From Glutinoglossum americanum (Eukaryota > Ascomycota > Geoglossomycetes > Geoglossales > Geoglossaceae), in contig JAGHQL010000034.1 in assembly GCA_020080175.1 (NCBI GenBank), forward strand, positions 102,068 through 166,067: DNA of 64,000 nt. Direction: 5' to 3'. The position numbers were made by a program, and so were the translations under genes. This document shows positions 37,486 to 51,095 of the stretch, one piece after another. Numbering within the stretch: position 1 is the stretch's first letter; every line of letters starts with the position of its first letter. The notes beneath the pieces were generated by a model. The model was not told the origin of the DNA. It worked only from the letters and a program-made list of their open reading frames with translations, and searched no databases.

Positions 37486-38032
37486 TGGTAGTGCTAACGC
37501 TGACTGCGGAGGGTGCGAAATAGAGTGCTACCGGGTTGCCACTGTCGCGCCTGCTTCACAAGCGGTGCTAATTCTGAAACGTTTTACTCCTAGGCCGAGG
37601 GTCGAATCCGTGTCGGAAGGAGATTCTGGTACTGGAGAGATTAGTATGGACCATGGGCTGCTTTGCCTTATTGCTGGAATTAGAACGCGTCTTTTTGGGG
37701 ATCATCCACGGGAGTCGAGAGCATGATGGTTTTGCGGATGTGTTGTTAAATTAGGCGTTTAGACTACTTAATGCTGAGGCAAGCATAGGTGTTGTGGCTA
37801 CACAAACACCTCTAATTCTGATATTGGCCTGTATTCATTCCTTGGTAAGGCACGGCTGATGGAAGGAGCCTCCGAAAAGTTGAATCGGAAGCAGATCAAT
37901 GGGAATTATATTCGTAATACAAAGTGAGGGCTTTAAGCCGGGATGCAACAATACTGCTCTCTACCAAGCACACCCGACACAACACCCTTACATTGACTTT
38001 CCTAGAGGCAAGTTTAACTTAACCTTCTCCTT
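37486..38032. other. intergenic, convergent 3' flanks
   Basis: No gene seen. It holds the 3' ends of the SPT small subunit gene and of the Mis6 gene. A frame at 37451-37726 overlaps the SPT stop and is not supported. Confidence 0.5.
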
Positions 38033-40627
38033 TCAGGCCGTAGCCGCAGCTGCCCCGGCTCCCGACCCCTTGGCGAGCATCAATTGCTTTAGAGTATTAT
38101 ACATGAGCTCTCCGACCCCTACGAGCCCCTTCTCCTCTAGCCATTTCAGCACTTCTAATCGGTAATCGCCCCAACTGATCTTCAGCCCGCCGTCGTTGCC
38201 CAGTAGTGTCAGCGACCGCTGAGTCACGGGACCCGCATGTCTGACTCTGATTGCTGTATTTCCTTCCGCAGCACGGTCTTCCAGCTCCCGGAAGCAGGCG
38301 ATGGAAAGAGCACAAAGGGCCTCGGAATAGCTGAGTGAGAAAAGCGTTGGCAGGCTGTACCCACGTGCGGTTGCTGCCTTACGGAGAGCTGGTAAGACAG
38401 AGTCTGGGAGCAGGCATCCCAGGGCATTAGTATCTTCCTTGTTGAATGCACGGTTACGCCACAGGCAATTGCAGATGTCCATCAAAAATCCATTGAAGTG
38501 ATTAACGTAGTCTCTAGGGTAGCCCTCGCCGGGTGCAGCTGTGGCCATGCTGGCTTCGAAAGCACGCTTGTACTTGGCGAGGATGGCGCAGAGGCGGGAG
38601 AGAGACATGGCGTCGCCATTGAAAGACAGAAGGTAGACGATGGCGTCCCCAGGGACGGAGATACGGAGTAGCTTCGGGTTGGAGACCTGCATGATGGCAT
38701 CCGCGACACATTCATAGAAGGCTAGTACAGCAGAGACAGAAGGGATGGAAGAACTGGATGCCACAATGGTAGTAAGGGAAAGAAGATCAACATGAGCTGT
38801 GAGGCGCTGCATGGTGACTGACGGGGACTCAGATGTGTGTTGTTGTGTTGAGACTGCAAGGAGCTGCACAGTCCAGTGGCGAAAGAGAGAAGTGTAAAAT
38901 CCTAGAAGTGCAATCCTTGAAGAGTCGCTGTTGTCGAGGATGGCTTCTTCGACGGGTCGGAAGAAGGCATCGTAATATTCTTAAGACCTCAGTAACTATC
39001 TCAGCGTGGGTGGGTTGAGGGTACACATACCATCCCACGGACGTATCGGAAGGCAAGCTACAAGTTCAAGGATAACCTCTTGGTTCCAGGCCCCATCCCA
39101 GCTAGCTATGTACGTCCTTAAAAAGTCTATGCAGCAAGGCAACAGATTCTAAAACGCTAACTTGAGCTCTTGATATACTGCAAGGAGGTATTGTCAAACC
39201 TTTGTATAGTGGGTGTAATTTAAAATGCTCTGCAGCATACTGGAAAGTCTGCTGCTTGGATGCTGACCGCGTTTGGCCAATTGGAGTTCATCATCAAAGA
39301 AAGCGGACAGCCAGCTTTCAATTCGCCTAGTGTCTGAGGATCTGAGGGATAGGAATTTTTGGAGGAGGGGATCCCCAAGGACAGAGACAAGTTGATTTGG
39401 TAGCTCCAGTCTATCAAGTTTTTCGATAAAGTCGTTGACATTTTCAACCTCCTCGAGCGTGACTGACGACTGTAGTGAGTTGGTTAGTCACACCCTCCCC
39501 ATAGAGTAATAGGGCCTGGAATCACCAACCTCATTCGCCCGCGAAGTATGCACCTCCGGCACGGCAGACACTTTGCTCCTTTTAGCCCCATTCCTGACAA
39601 CTTTGAATGCGGACTGATGCTGCCGGCTTTCGCTTCGAGCTTGGGCGCTCTCCTCCTGGATAACGAGAAGTCTTTTACACCATTCAGGGCTAGGGTGCTA
39701 GAGTAGTGAGCGGTTTTTCTAATAACCCGCGGGAAATAGCAAGAGCGGCTGTAAGGGGTGGCCTACTGAAAAGAAGGATGCGCGGCCGGATCCAGCAGAT
39801 CCAATTATAACATCTGGATAATAGTCCTTGTACATCCGGATTAATCCGACGAGAGCTGGTTCATTGCCGATGTTGCGAGCAAGCTCTAGTCTAGCCAGTA
39901 GTTGTTAACATCCCGCTAGCCCTCATAGGATAGAGCAAGCACACACAGCATCTGGATCCTAAAGGGTCTTACGTGCTTCCTCCTTGTAATGAGGGACAGA
40001 AGATGGCACAATGAGGAGCTGGGATGGGTCAGCCACCTAGCCTTAACGTTTGGGTATGCGTCTACTTACCGCAAACTAATCATATCAAGCATGTTAAACA
40101 GAACTCCATAAAGGTTCGATAGCATACGGTGGCTCTCCAGCACCCCATGCACCATGATCAGCCATCTTAACAATCCGGCCTGGGTCGACGACGGGGGTTT
40201 GCTCTGGCCTTGACCAAGGCATCCAACAATTTTGAGAACAACATCTTCAGATACCTTGGTGGACGGATACAAGCTATTGACAATAGATGCAACTGTATTT
40301 TGGTCTAATTCATTCGGTTGCGTAATTATGTCAACGATGATATCCAGAGAGTCCCCTGAGAGACCATGGTCAAATGCAATTTCACATATTATGGCCACTG
40401 GTTCCGCAACTCTTGTCTTTCTTTGCTTTGCTGGTGTTACTGAAGCTGCAGAGACAATGTAGTGTCAGCTGATTTATTTAGTTGCTCATTGTATGGCCAC
40501 AGACCATTTTTGAGATCGGTCAACGCATCTTCGAGAGCTGTACAAAATCTCCATCAGCATCCTATTCTACTAAGGAGGGTAGGACACTTATGGGTTGATA
40601 ATTTCTACCTTGGTTTGTGGGAGCCAT
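38033..40627 (-). CDS. mis6: kinetochore protein CENP-I/Mis6 (Ctf3)
   Basis: Inner-kinetochore (CCAN) subunit that helps connect CENP-A chromatin to the outer kinetochore. Nine exons could be placed (40627-40609, 40537-40505, 40445-40070, 40018-39947, 39890-39767, 39697-39530, 39469-39200, 39148-39031, 38979-38033); all phases close to 708 residues. Visible family blocks include TPAKQRKTRVAEPVAIICEIAF, GLLRWLIMVHGVLE, LYGVLFNMLDMIS, SLITRRKHVRPFRIQMLLEL, GLIRMYKDYYPDVIIGSAGS and DEYYDAFFRPVEEAI. The protein is all-helical with HEAT-like repeats. Introns are 51-71 nt. The third-exon donor (GTCTGT) is weak, so the N-terminal 18 residues are least certain. Confidence 0.9.
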
Positions 40628-41937
40628 TATCATTGAAGTTGTTTGGTGTTGTTTTGTGTAAAATGGATCAGGTCGCGTACAAGTCAAATACATAAAACGC
40701 GGGTTGCGGCGCACAAAATTCGCGTCGCGTGCAACACGACAGCACAGAGTACAGTAGATACCTCTGCTACCTTTACTACTAATTGAACTCCGTCAATATC
40801 AATTCTTTGCTGGGTAACGCTCGTCCCAGCACAATATCTTCAAGGCTGTCGGTATGGCTCGTGGATTCACTGTCTTTCCACATACACAACCGTACAACAA
40901 TAAGTACTCTACCTGAAATTTGATTCTGACGAATGCTGCGTCACCTAATCGAAGACCGTTCCACAAAGATTGCGGCTCTCGTTTCAACTTACGCTGGCTC
41001 TGATCGGCTTACACTTCTCTATTACCGCTATTTGCCTTGCTGAAAGGATGACCGGTTAAGTATAGGTTCAACTACAATTCGAGATCTACAATACGAACGG
41101 AATTTCCCTACATACATGAGCCTGATGATAGCTTCGTATTGCGTTGGTTACACAGCAGGGTATCAGCAGGGGATACAGATTATCCCGGTGCTGGTTAAGC
41201 AAACGTCCATATCCAGTCGGATGGTCAGACAAACATGAGGTTGGATTTGCTTATGTTGGCAAATTCTATTCGTTGTGGCGACCGGAAACCCAAAGAGCCA
41301 CACCATTTGTGCGACCTTTGCCGTGCTGGTAGTACAAAGTGGTCCCGGTACGGCACATTGCATTAACGATCTTGGCAACTGGTACAGTCTTTGGATTATG
41401 GATTGGAGCCTTGGATATTTTCATCGACATTCTGACATACTTCGGCCCCTTCCTGCATAACCATTAAATCACCTGCTCTTCTCCCTGTTCTTCCTTTTTT
41501 TTTTGGCCCTCTACCTGGGGAATTATCGCCTTACTTTAGAAGACTGCAAGATGATTTTGCAGCTCTGCTGATTCGTTTGAATGTCTATTCTCTTAATCAG
41601 CCTTGTCCCTGCTCTGTGTTACTCTATCACCTTTTAATATCTCCCGCTTTCCTTGCAGTTTGCTATCGAAACCACCAGTAGCACTCCCCGCAGGATATCC
41701 AACGGTGTTCGTAAACTGCCGGGTTCCGGCTTCCCTGCAAACTCTTTCAGGCGTGCTGGAGTTGGTCCTCCGGCTGCTTTGGAAAAAATATTGCTATAAG
41801 CCACACTACCTGCATATTTCTGTCTCCGAGTCAGTTATTGCAGATGAAGGAAATCCAGACTTCTTCAGCCTTGTTGCGATCTCTGTCGATTGACTCTCTA
41901 CCCGCGACCCTTGGAGGGTTCGCTTACACAAACCACA
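40628..41937. other. intergenic, divergent promoters of Mis6 and GH3-GNAT genes
   Basis: 1.3 kb with only short, unsupported open frames. A CT-rich stretch with poly-T lies near 41480-41510. No RNA gene or repeat recognised. Confidence 0.45.
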
Positions 41938-44900
41938 ATGGCGGTGGTACGTATTGCCTCTCTAAAACATTTTGATGAACCATGGATGGCTGACCCAGTT
42001 ATCAGGCCTTACCTGCAACTCCACCAAACTCTTGGGAGTGTTGCCAAGTCGTAGATGAAAAACTCAAGAGGTATTATCGCTGGATGAAGGACGTGAGCAC
42101 ACTTTAAAACCTTGCAGACAGATTGGCCAAATGGTCGTTGTTGGTTTCGAAGGTCTTATCGTATCCGATGCAATCAAAACAATGATCGAGAAATACCATG
42201 TCGGTAGCGTTTTCCTAACGCGCAAAAATATGAAGGGCAAGTTTGCATGTTCGGTGGTTGTAGATGAACCGTTCTAAGGGAAACACTGCAGATGGACCAC
42301 AAATCGCCAGCTTAACGAAGGAATTACAGAGCTTTGCAAAATCTGCGGGCCAAGAACACCCGCTTCTAATAGGGACAGATCAGGAAAATGGAATGGTGAG
42401 AGCATTCATTCGGCGATTACCAGATTCGTCTTCAAAGGCCTTGGAGTATTGCACCGCCACCAAGTAGTGCATGACGACTTATAGGACGGTGCTCTACGCC
42501 GCCTTAGAAATCCTATTGCTTTTCAAGTCTTTCAATATATCATGTCATCGCCTGGAATGGTGTCAAGAGACCGAGGGTTTCGCGGGGGCCAAGACTCACG
42601 ATTGATGTTCAATTGACCGAAAAACCGTAATCGGTCGGTTTTGGCCGTTGCAATATAGATTTAAGTCAAGGGGTTTCATCAGCAGAGTTCGCCTATCTGT
42701 TTCCCACCGGCTGGTCTTCAGAGGCCTTGCCCAATGTGAAACCGCGTTTTTCTTTGACGGTGGTGCAATACTCCAAGGTGGACCTTGACGACCGCACACG
42801 GCATCTTCCACTGACATTCGTTTACCCACTAGGTTACTAGGCTGGGCGATGGGAAGCGGTCGACGCAGTTCCCCGGCTCCATGGCCCTCGGAGCGACACG
42901 ATCACCATCCTTAGCATACGATATTGCTAAGGCTACGGCAAGAGAGCTTAGGGCAGTTGGGATCAACTGGAATTTTGCCCCAGTTTTGGATGTACTAACT
43001 GAATCCAAGGAGCCCGCGGTCACTGTTAGGTGCTTTAGCGATGACCCTCAGATCGTCGGGAAGTTTGGTGGAGCTTTTGTGCAAGGGCTCCGAGTCGGTG
43101 GAATAGCGTCATGCGTGAAGCACTTTCCTGGCACAGCCTCTCTGGGAAACGAGAACAGGTATCCCTGCAGCTCCGAATCTGAAAAGGCGAAATCTGATCT
43201 TGAGGATCATGAACTTGTGCCCTTCAGACGAGGAGTGGCGCACGATGGTCTTGACAGCATTATGCTAACACATTCGGTTCTGCATTCCGGCGAGAAGGCG
43301 GCTATGGTTCGCAATGCGAAGCACGTGGTCCACGACTTGCTTCGTCGGCAGCTTGGGTTTCGAGGCATAGTCGTCAGCGATTGCTCTGACCTTTCAGAAA
43401 ATACAAGGTGTTCGGCGCAATTTCCGATTATCGCCATCGAGACTGGTTCTGATATGATCATCATGAACGACCAACTATCGGCGCTAACATCGACTGTAGA
43501 AGGGATATATAAGGCGTTCATTAACGGAAATCTGCGGGCGGAGATGATGGAAAGAGCATCCGAAAGGATTGCCACCCTCAAGAAGCACTATCTCAACTGG
43601 GAAGTCGCCCTAGGAGACTTGGGGGAATGCGCAATATCATCACTAATGCTAGAACACCAAGTACTGGCGCGTAAGGCATATGAAGCCTCGATAACGGCCG
43701 TCCGTGCTGACAAGTCAACGATGTCTGTTTTTAGCCGGTTGCAAGAAACAGACATTGTTCTACTGCTGACACCAGTTGTGCGACCGATATATTCGCCTGA
43801 TGATACATTCGGTCCGATAGACCCCTTTGAGTGTTTTGGCCGAGCGCTTGCGTCTAGGCATAAGAGGATACGGCACGTCCCTTATACACTCGAAAACGGA
43901 ATTACTTCGGTCCACGTGGCTTTCATCAAAAGAGCCACAGCTGTTGTTCTAGTGACCTGTAATTCAATCCGCCCACACCAAAGTCCGCAGATCAGGAATG
44001 CTAAGGTTGTCCGAGCTGCGTGCGGGAGTAAGCCATTAGTAGCTTTGGCAGCTTGTGATCCTTGCGACCTCCTGGATGATAAGTCTTTTCCAACATACAT
44101 ATGCACTTACGAGTATACAAAGCCAGCACTTGAGACAGCAGCAAGCATCATATTTGGTGAACGCCATGCACCGGGTGTCCTTCCACTATCAACTCCAGGC
44201 TCGCAAGTCAAGCGCCCACAGCACATTTGGAAGGTTGACATCTGGGAAAAGAGAAGAGATGCCTTTAGTACTGCGGATTTGTGGAAGCAAGTGCTTGGAC
44301 GACGGTGGCCCATGGACGCGGCTACGCTCAGCGCGCTCCTCGATCGGCCGGGGTTTTCAAAGCATTATATTGTACGGAGTCCAGCGTCGAAGGAGCTCCT
44401 TGGTTTGTGCGCCACCTACCTCACACCGCGCGGTCAGGGCGAGGTCATTGGGTCTCTGGCTCTTCTGCTTGTGCGCTCATCGCACCTAAATCAGGGCATT
44501 GGCCTGGCACTTCACAACGTTGCAGTCAGAGAACTTAGCAATAATGCTGGCGTCGTGTCTATGCAGCTGGGAAGTGTCTTCCCCCGGTTTTTCCCCGGTC
44601 TGCCGGTTGACCTTACTGCCAAAGATCTTGACTGGTTCTCACACCGAGGCTGGAAGCTGGGAGATGACAAATTCGTCTCCGACCTGTTCTTGGACATGGA
44701 AAAGGACAGACAGCGATGGCAAGCGCCTTTAGATGACACCTCTGTAACAAAAGAAAGCGACAGTCTGCCCATCTCTTTCAGTGTCTGCCAGCCCGGCCAG
44801 TTCCCCGCATTAATAAAATTCGAGGAGCGGTTCTTCCCTCCACGTAGTTACCCCGGCTGGTTGGAAAAATACCAGAGCCTTAAAATTACGGATGACATCG

Positions 44901-45407
44901 CAGACATCATCCTCGCCACCGTCACCACAAGGAGCCCCCCAAGTCAGTCCTATGATACCGCTATCATTGGTGCAGCACTAGTCTACTCGCCCGTCGGCAG
45001 CAGCCAAGTTGCGAAAGACATCCCTTGGCCCAAGACAATGGGTGAGAAAGTCGGCGGTATCGCGTGTTTGAGCGTCCATCGTACGTCCATATCATAAGCC
45101 CTTTTAGCATTTAATGGTTTACAACTTGAGCTAACTGAGCTCACTCCCAGCGGACTACCGGACTGAAACGACTACCAAAGGTCTCCTCCGCGCTTCAATT
45201 GCGGAGCTTAGCACTCGTGGTATTACCGGATGCTTTGTTGAGTGGGTCGTTACGGACCTTGAGTGGTATAATAGCCTAGGTTAGTGTGCCAAACATTTAC
45301 AGAGCAGGGCTGCTTTTCCTGCCTTTCGGAAGTATCGTTTACTAAATGTCTGGGAAATAGGGTTTTCGCAATGGGGTAAGTATCGTGAGATCTGGCGGAG
45401 TATATAG
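41938..45407 (+). CDS. GH3 (NagZ-like) glycosidase domain fused to GNAT acetyltransferase domain
   Basis: Inferred exons: 41938-41946, 42006-42070, 42118-42235, 42279-42395, 42833-45080, 45151-45279 and 45361-45407 (about 910 residues). The N-terminal half is glycoside hydrolase family 3, close to beta-N-acetylglucosaminidases, with IGQMVVVGFEGL, YHVGSVFLTRKN, LLIGTDQENGMV, FPGSMALGA, INWNFAPVLDV and KHFPG (about residue 199). Its likely nucleophile Asp is in GIVVSD (about residue 286). The C-terminal 320 residues look like a GNAT acetyltransferase (LLLVRSSHLNQGIGLALHNVA resembles the acetyl-CoA loop). I recall this fusion in other filamentous fungi. Oddities: the junction 42236-42278 has a GC-type donor (GCAAGT) and fits the frame only if one base is ignored; intron 42396-42832 is 437 nt; and the usual GHGDT..DSH loop is replaced. 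It may be a diverged or decaying gene. Confidence 0.75.
42396..42832 (+). other. unusually long intron in the GH3-GNAT gene
   Basis: Donor GTGAGA follows ENGM and acceptor CACTAG precedes VTRLGDGK, matching the family sequence on both sides. At 437 nt it is several times longer than any other intron in the window, which suggests inserted sequence. An imperfect inverted repeat (CCGAAAAACCG / CGGTCGGTTTTGG) lies near 42617-42642. Confidence 0.65.
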
Positions 45408-46061
45408 GTTATACATTCTCTTTATTTAGTGATGTGATCAGATTAATGTGGTATGCATGATTGGGTGCGAACATAAGCTAGAGGTCATTGCTGGCGTTCA
45501 GCGGCATTGTCTTGATAGTATTTTTTTTCTTTAGCTCCCCCATGAGACCAAAGATTTGTAAAAGACGTGTATAATAGCATCCCAAAACGCAGCTCACACA
45601 TCAGCAAGATAATCAGGTATTGACCTTTGGGGACAACTACAACGCAACTGAGCGTTGCCAGCACGTCAGAGAATCGCATTAAGGGAGGCCTCTTTATTGC
45701 AATCATGCGAGTGTAAAAACATATTTGACGTTTAGGCTTAGAAAGAGGCCAAATAAAACGGGTCGATCAAGAAAAGACAAGGAGCTAACGGGGAAGAACA
45801 GCCACAAAGCCCCCATCACTATCACTTGGGCAGTCAAGGTCTTCAAACAAAACCGCCCAAAGCGCTATCACAACTTTTCAGTAACGTCACATCATTTGAC
45901 CTCTAGCCGCAGCTGAGCAAGGGAAATGAATTTTGACCATGACCTCTGCTCTCCGACTATAGAGGAGGATACTTGTCAAAGAAGTCGATAATGCTGTGCG
46001 ACACGCTAAGGGCGAAGTCAGTGGTCACTATTAATTGTATGAGTTAGGTTTCAACTATACC
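45408..46061. other. intergenic, convergent 3' flanks of GH3-GNAT and actin
   Basis: No gene seen. Expected to hold the 3' UTRs of both neighbours. Confidence 0.5.
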
Positions 46062-47678
<1,617 letters not shown>

Positions 47679-49014
47679 GGCTATTGATTAAGTCGAGATA
47701 GACGTTGTCTAAAGAACAAAAACTGGATCGAAAGAAGACAAGAAAAGCGCGCTGGGTATATTGCTACTACTAGCAAGCGCAGGAGATGGCCTTTGTTTTG
47801 GAGATCTGGTATCGATGAGGATACAATGAAGGAGGTTGATGTTGGGAAGATGTGAGCGGGTTAAAAGTCCGTAGGGTTGTGGGCGAAATGCGGGAGGTCA
47901 GACTCCTAATTAGCAGCAGTTAGATTGTTGCCTAATTTGGAGCTTTTGATGGAAAGTCGCGGCGCCTGTCCCATGCCAAAGGACGCGTAAAATCTCTTGG
48001 CATATAGAAGAAACCAGAAATCCGTAAATCCATCACTCGCGCTCACCGAGCTGGCGCCGCTTTAAAGGGTGAGCGGGGTGAGCCTGGGTGAGCCTGGGTG
48101 ATGCTCACCCGGAGTTCGCGCACGAGCATACCGCTTCATCCCCCTCGGCACCCCAAACAAAAATGGACCCCGTCCCAGATATAAAGGGCTTTAGGTACCC
48201 TTCTAGTCTGGATATCCTTCTACTGTGGCCTGCACTCCTTCGACTGTGGCATTTTGCTTATCGACGTCGGGGGAAAGCATGAGATGGCATGCGAGCATAC
48301 TTCCCTTTCCCGATAGATGGCCTTGCAGTGGAGGTACAGGGTTTAAGGGTGGGGCACCATTTGATAGTAATTTTCTTTAACCCCCACAAGGCACACCCGT
48401 AGAGTTGAAGGGCTGTGCATAAAGGGGAGAGGGGGAGGGGAATGTACGCATTTCTAAGTGCATCTCTACGGGAAGAGGATGGAGGGCTCTACGTAAAGGA
48501 GGAGACATGTTGTTAAGCACGGCTCTCTTAGTGATCTCCCTTTCCGATTTCCTTGTGCTTTTCTTGTTGTTGCCATGCTAATATGTAACACTTATAGCCT
48601 AGTACAGTATTTATCATACCTCACGTTTTCCTGGTGTTGAAAACGCAACCCTTGAAAGTCACGCCAATATCCAACCTCTGTTATAGGTTAACACCGCGTT
48701 AGGTAACCATCAAGGTTCTCACCATCCTTTATATAGGAGATTCCTCCCGCGTAGCTAGCTAGTTCGTTCAATCAATCAAGCATTCATTCCTCCGTCCAAC
48801 ATCCTCTTGTTTATTCCCTCTTTTTCCTTCCCCGAAACAAAAGTAGCCTGTTTTAAGATCCACCCAGATAGTTGTACAATAACAACACCAGATTTTAACA
48901 TAGCGCGGATTAAGGGAACCTGTTGACAGGCCCAATCCTCATCACAACTCGCCAAATCACACCTTCTATCTTCGGCCACCCTGACTTTTTCTTACAGTAG
49001 TGCATAGTTTCACC
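47679..49014. other. intergenic, actin promoter and leader
   Basis: 1.3 kb between the divergent actin and zinc-finger loci. No gene supported; a 64-codon frame at 48088-48282 has no features. CT-rich stretches near the actin start are typical of strong fungal promoters. Confidence 0.45.
48067..48110. repeat. GGGTGAGCCT tandem repeat with inverted half-copy
   Basis: About three copies of a 10-base GGGTGAGC-type unit followed by GCTCACCC, its inverted form, about 390 bases upstream of the actin start codon. Confidence 0.8.
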
Positions 49015-49626
49015 ATGGCTGGCAGATCGCGGAATGGTAGTAGCAACGGCAGAAACAAGAGCAGGGGTGGCCGCTCTGCCTCCACTTCCAGCAGTGAAAA
49101 ACAACTCCCGATTGAGGCCTTTCTACCTCCTCAAACGGGCCTAGCAACTAAGAGAAGATGTGCAAGTTCCTCAAGAAGGCCAGTTGAGTCCGATAGTCTA
49201 TCTACTCGCAACCTCTTAGCAAGCATGGCCTTTCAACAACGGTCATCAGCTGGTTCGTCTGGCGGGGCGTTGCACCCGGACGACACGTCGGTACCTGGCA
49301 GACCTCCACCATCATCACACACAGTTGGTCAGTCTGTTTCAGAATACTCTTCGCATGACATGCTGTCGCCAAGTATCAACCAGAATTAGTCAACGAGCCA
49401 CGCTCGACCACCAAGCCCCGTTGCTAGCAGAACTCGCTCAAAGTCCTCGACGAAGCCTACACAGATCCAAGGTGTCGTACGTAGCTCAGTCTTACGAGGT
49501 AGATCTCAGCAACAATCCTTCATCGGCGGGCTCTCTAGCACAAACCTGCTCTCGCCCAACACGTCACTACCACAACAACCTAATCAATTAGGGAGGCGAG
49601 TGTTCACTGAAACCCATGGCAGGAAG
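49015..49626 (+). pseudogene. disordered N-terminal segment of the zinc-finger/exonuclease locus
   Basis: Begins with ATG at 49015 (MAGRSRNGSSNGRNKSRGGR). One frame runs to TAA at 49624-49626 but is interrupted by TAG at 49387-49389. On both sides of the TAG the composition is the same Ser/Arg/Gln/Pro-rich type, which continues in the next frame from 49616. This suggests one original coding region. A 40-nt GT-AG segment (starting GTGTTC near 49600 and ending CCTCAG near 49640) would join it in frame to the next segment, but it is short for an intron here, and no splice solution for the TAG was found. It could also be independent noncoding sequence. Confidence 0.4.
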
Positions 49627-51095
49627 TAAACGACCTCAGTCACCGAGAAAGTATAGACAGTCCACGCTAGCTACTGGTAGGTTTCATGGAGGCACTGTGA
49701 ACCAACAGCCATCTACTGTGGCCGGCCATTCGAGCACACCTTTGATCTCAACAAGCATGCTACTCCTACCCGATCTGGAGCAACTGCCAAGAGATGCTCC
49801 ATCGAGTACCGCTTCGAAGAGGACCTTTTCTCAGTTACCAACAAAGTACACACAGTCTAAGCTGACTACTAATAGCTTCTACCAGCAAGCTAACGACGCC
49901 CAGCGGTCACCTTCCATCCCCGGCAATTCCTTCGCCTGGCCTTCTAACCGAAGTTCTACTTCGAACGGTTTGCCACCTTCGACTCCCTCAAGTCAGCTAA
50001 TAAATCGAGGGCATTCTATGCAACCTATTATGAACGGGACTCGATCTCAGTTGAATGTACCCCAAATAGGCCGCCCCAAGGTTATGGGCTTCACCACTAA
50101 ATTACCGCGTCAACTATCCCCCAAAGTCGCCTCTCCCACTGTTCCTGGTGTTGAACAGGACCAAAGCTCGACGGAGGAACTCAGCGAGGGTAGCAACCCG
50201 AGTAAAGTCTCATTAGAGCTAACCGCTACACCAGCAACCGATAATCACGCCAGGCCTTGGACGTTCGTCAGGAGAACAACAACAGAGGGACGACTCCAAT
50301 TGCCGCCCGCGGAGAAACTTGAGGCCACAAGAGCCCTATCGGAGAACCAGCCGAGATGTCGTTATTGTCTCATGTACTTTGTGACGGACGATGCTCTGGA
50401 AAAGCACATCAACAAAAAGCACCCCAACGGGCCCACTGCTGAATGTAACTGGAACAACTCCGGTTGTGATAAGAGGATTCGAGATCCGCAACAACTGAAA
50501 GAGCACATTAGATACGAGCATGAGCACGCACCTCCGCGACACGGAAACTGGGCAGGGCCTCGGATCGGAGGTAGCGTCCTTCGCCGTTGCGAGAATTGCG
50601 GGGATGACTTTCTTTTGCTGCGCAGGCACAAGCCAAGCTGCGGAAATTACCATCAGTGCCCAGTATGCAATATTCGGTTCAGCAGAACGGAAGGCTTTGG
50701 GCTACACCTCAAGACGCATAAGACTGACCGCGAAAGGTTCCATTGCACTTGGAATGGCTGTTGTGAATCCTATGCCACTAGGCTTGGATTACAACGCCAC
50801 ATTCGAGGCTTTCACAATAACGAGAGTTTCTTACTCCTACTGTGATAAGGAATATACTGTTCACGGTATTTCACACCATTTGGGGAAACATCGCAGACCG
50901 CTTGGGGAGAGAAAATACAAATGCAAACAGGAAGGGTGTTCGGCATCGTACTTGACTCCTCCCGGTCTAAGATCACATACCCTTTGCATGCATCTAAGAA
51001 TTGGAATCGAGTGCGACATCAATGGGTGTGGTGCGAAATTCAATTGCGAAAGTGGCTGGACTCTACACTGCAAATTGAAAACATTCAGAGGCTGA
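49616..51095 (+). CDS. C2H2 zinc-finger array protein, with a frame shift near 50.83 kb
   Basis: A frame of 409 codons (49616-50845) has about 240 residues of disordered Ser/Thr/Pro/Gln-rich sequence, then an array of Cys2-His2-like fingers from 50357. Examples are CRYCLMYFVTDDALEKHINKKH, in a CxxC...HxxxxH pattern, then CNWNNSGCDKRI...HIRYEH, CENCGDDF, CPVCNIRFSRTEGFGLHLKTH and CTWNGCCESYATRLGLQRHIRGFH. The frame ends at 50845, but the array continues in the +1 frame from about 50823 to 51095: YCDKEYTVHGISHHLGKH, CKQEGCSASYLTPPGLRSHTLCMH and CDINGCGAKF. So a one-base shift lies inside 50823-50845. I saw no intron that would repair it without deleting a finger. Expected role: sequence-specific binding of DNA or RNA. 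Confidence 0.6.
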
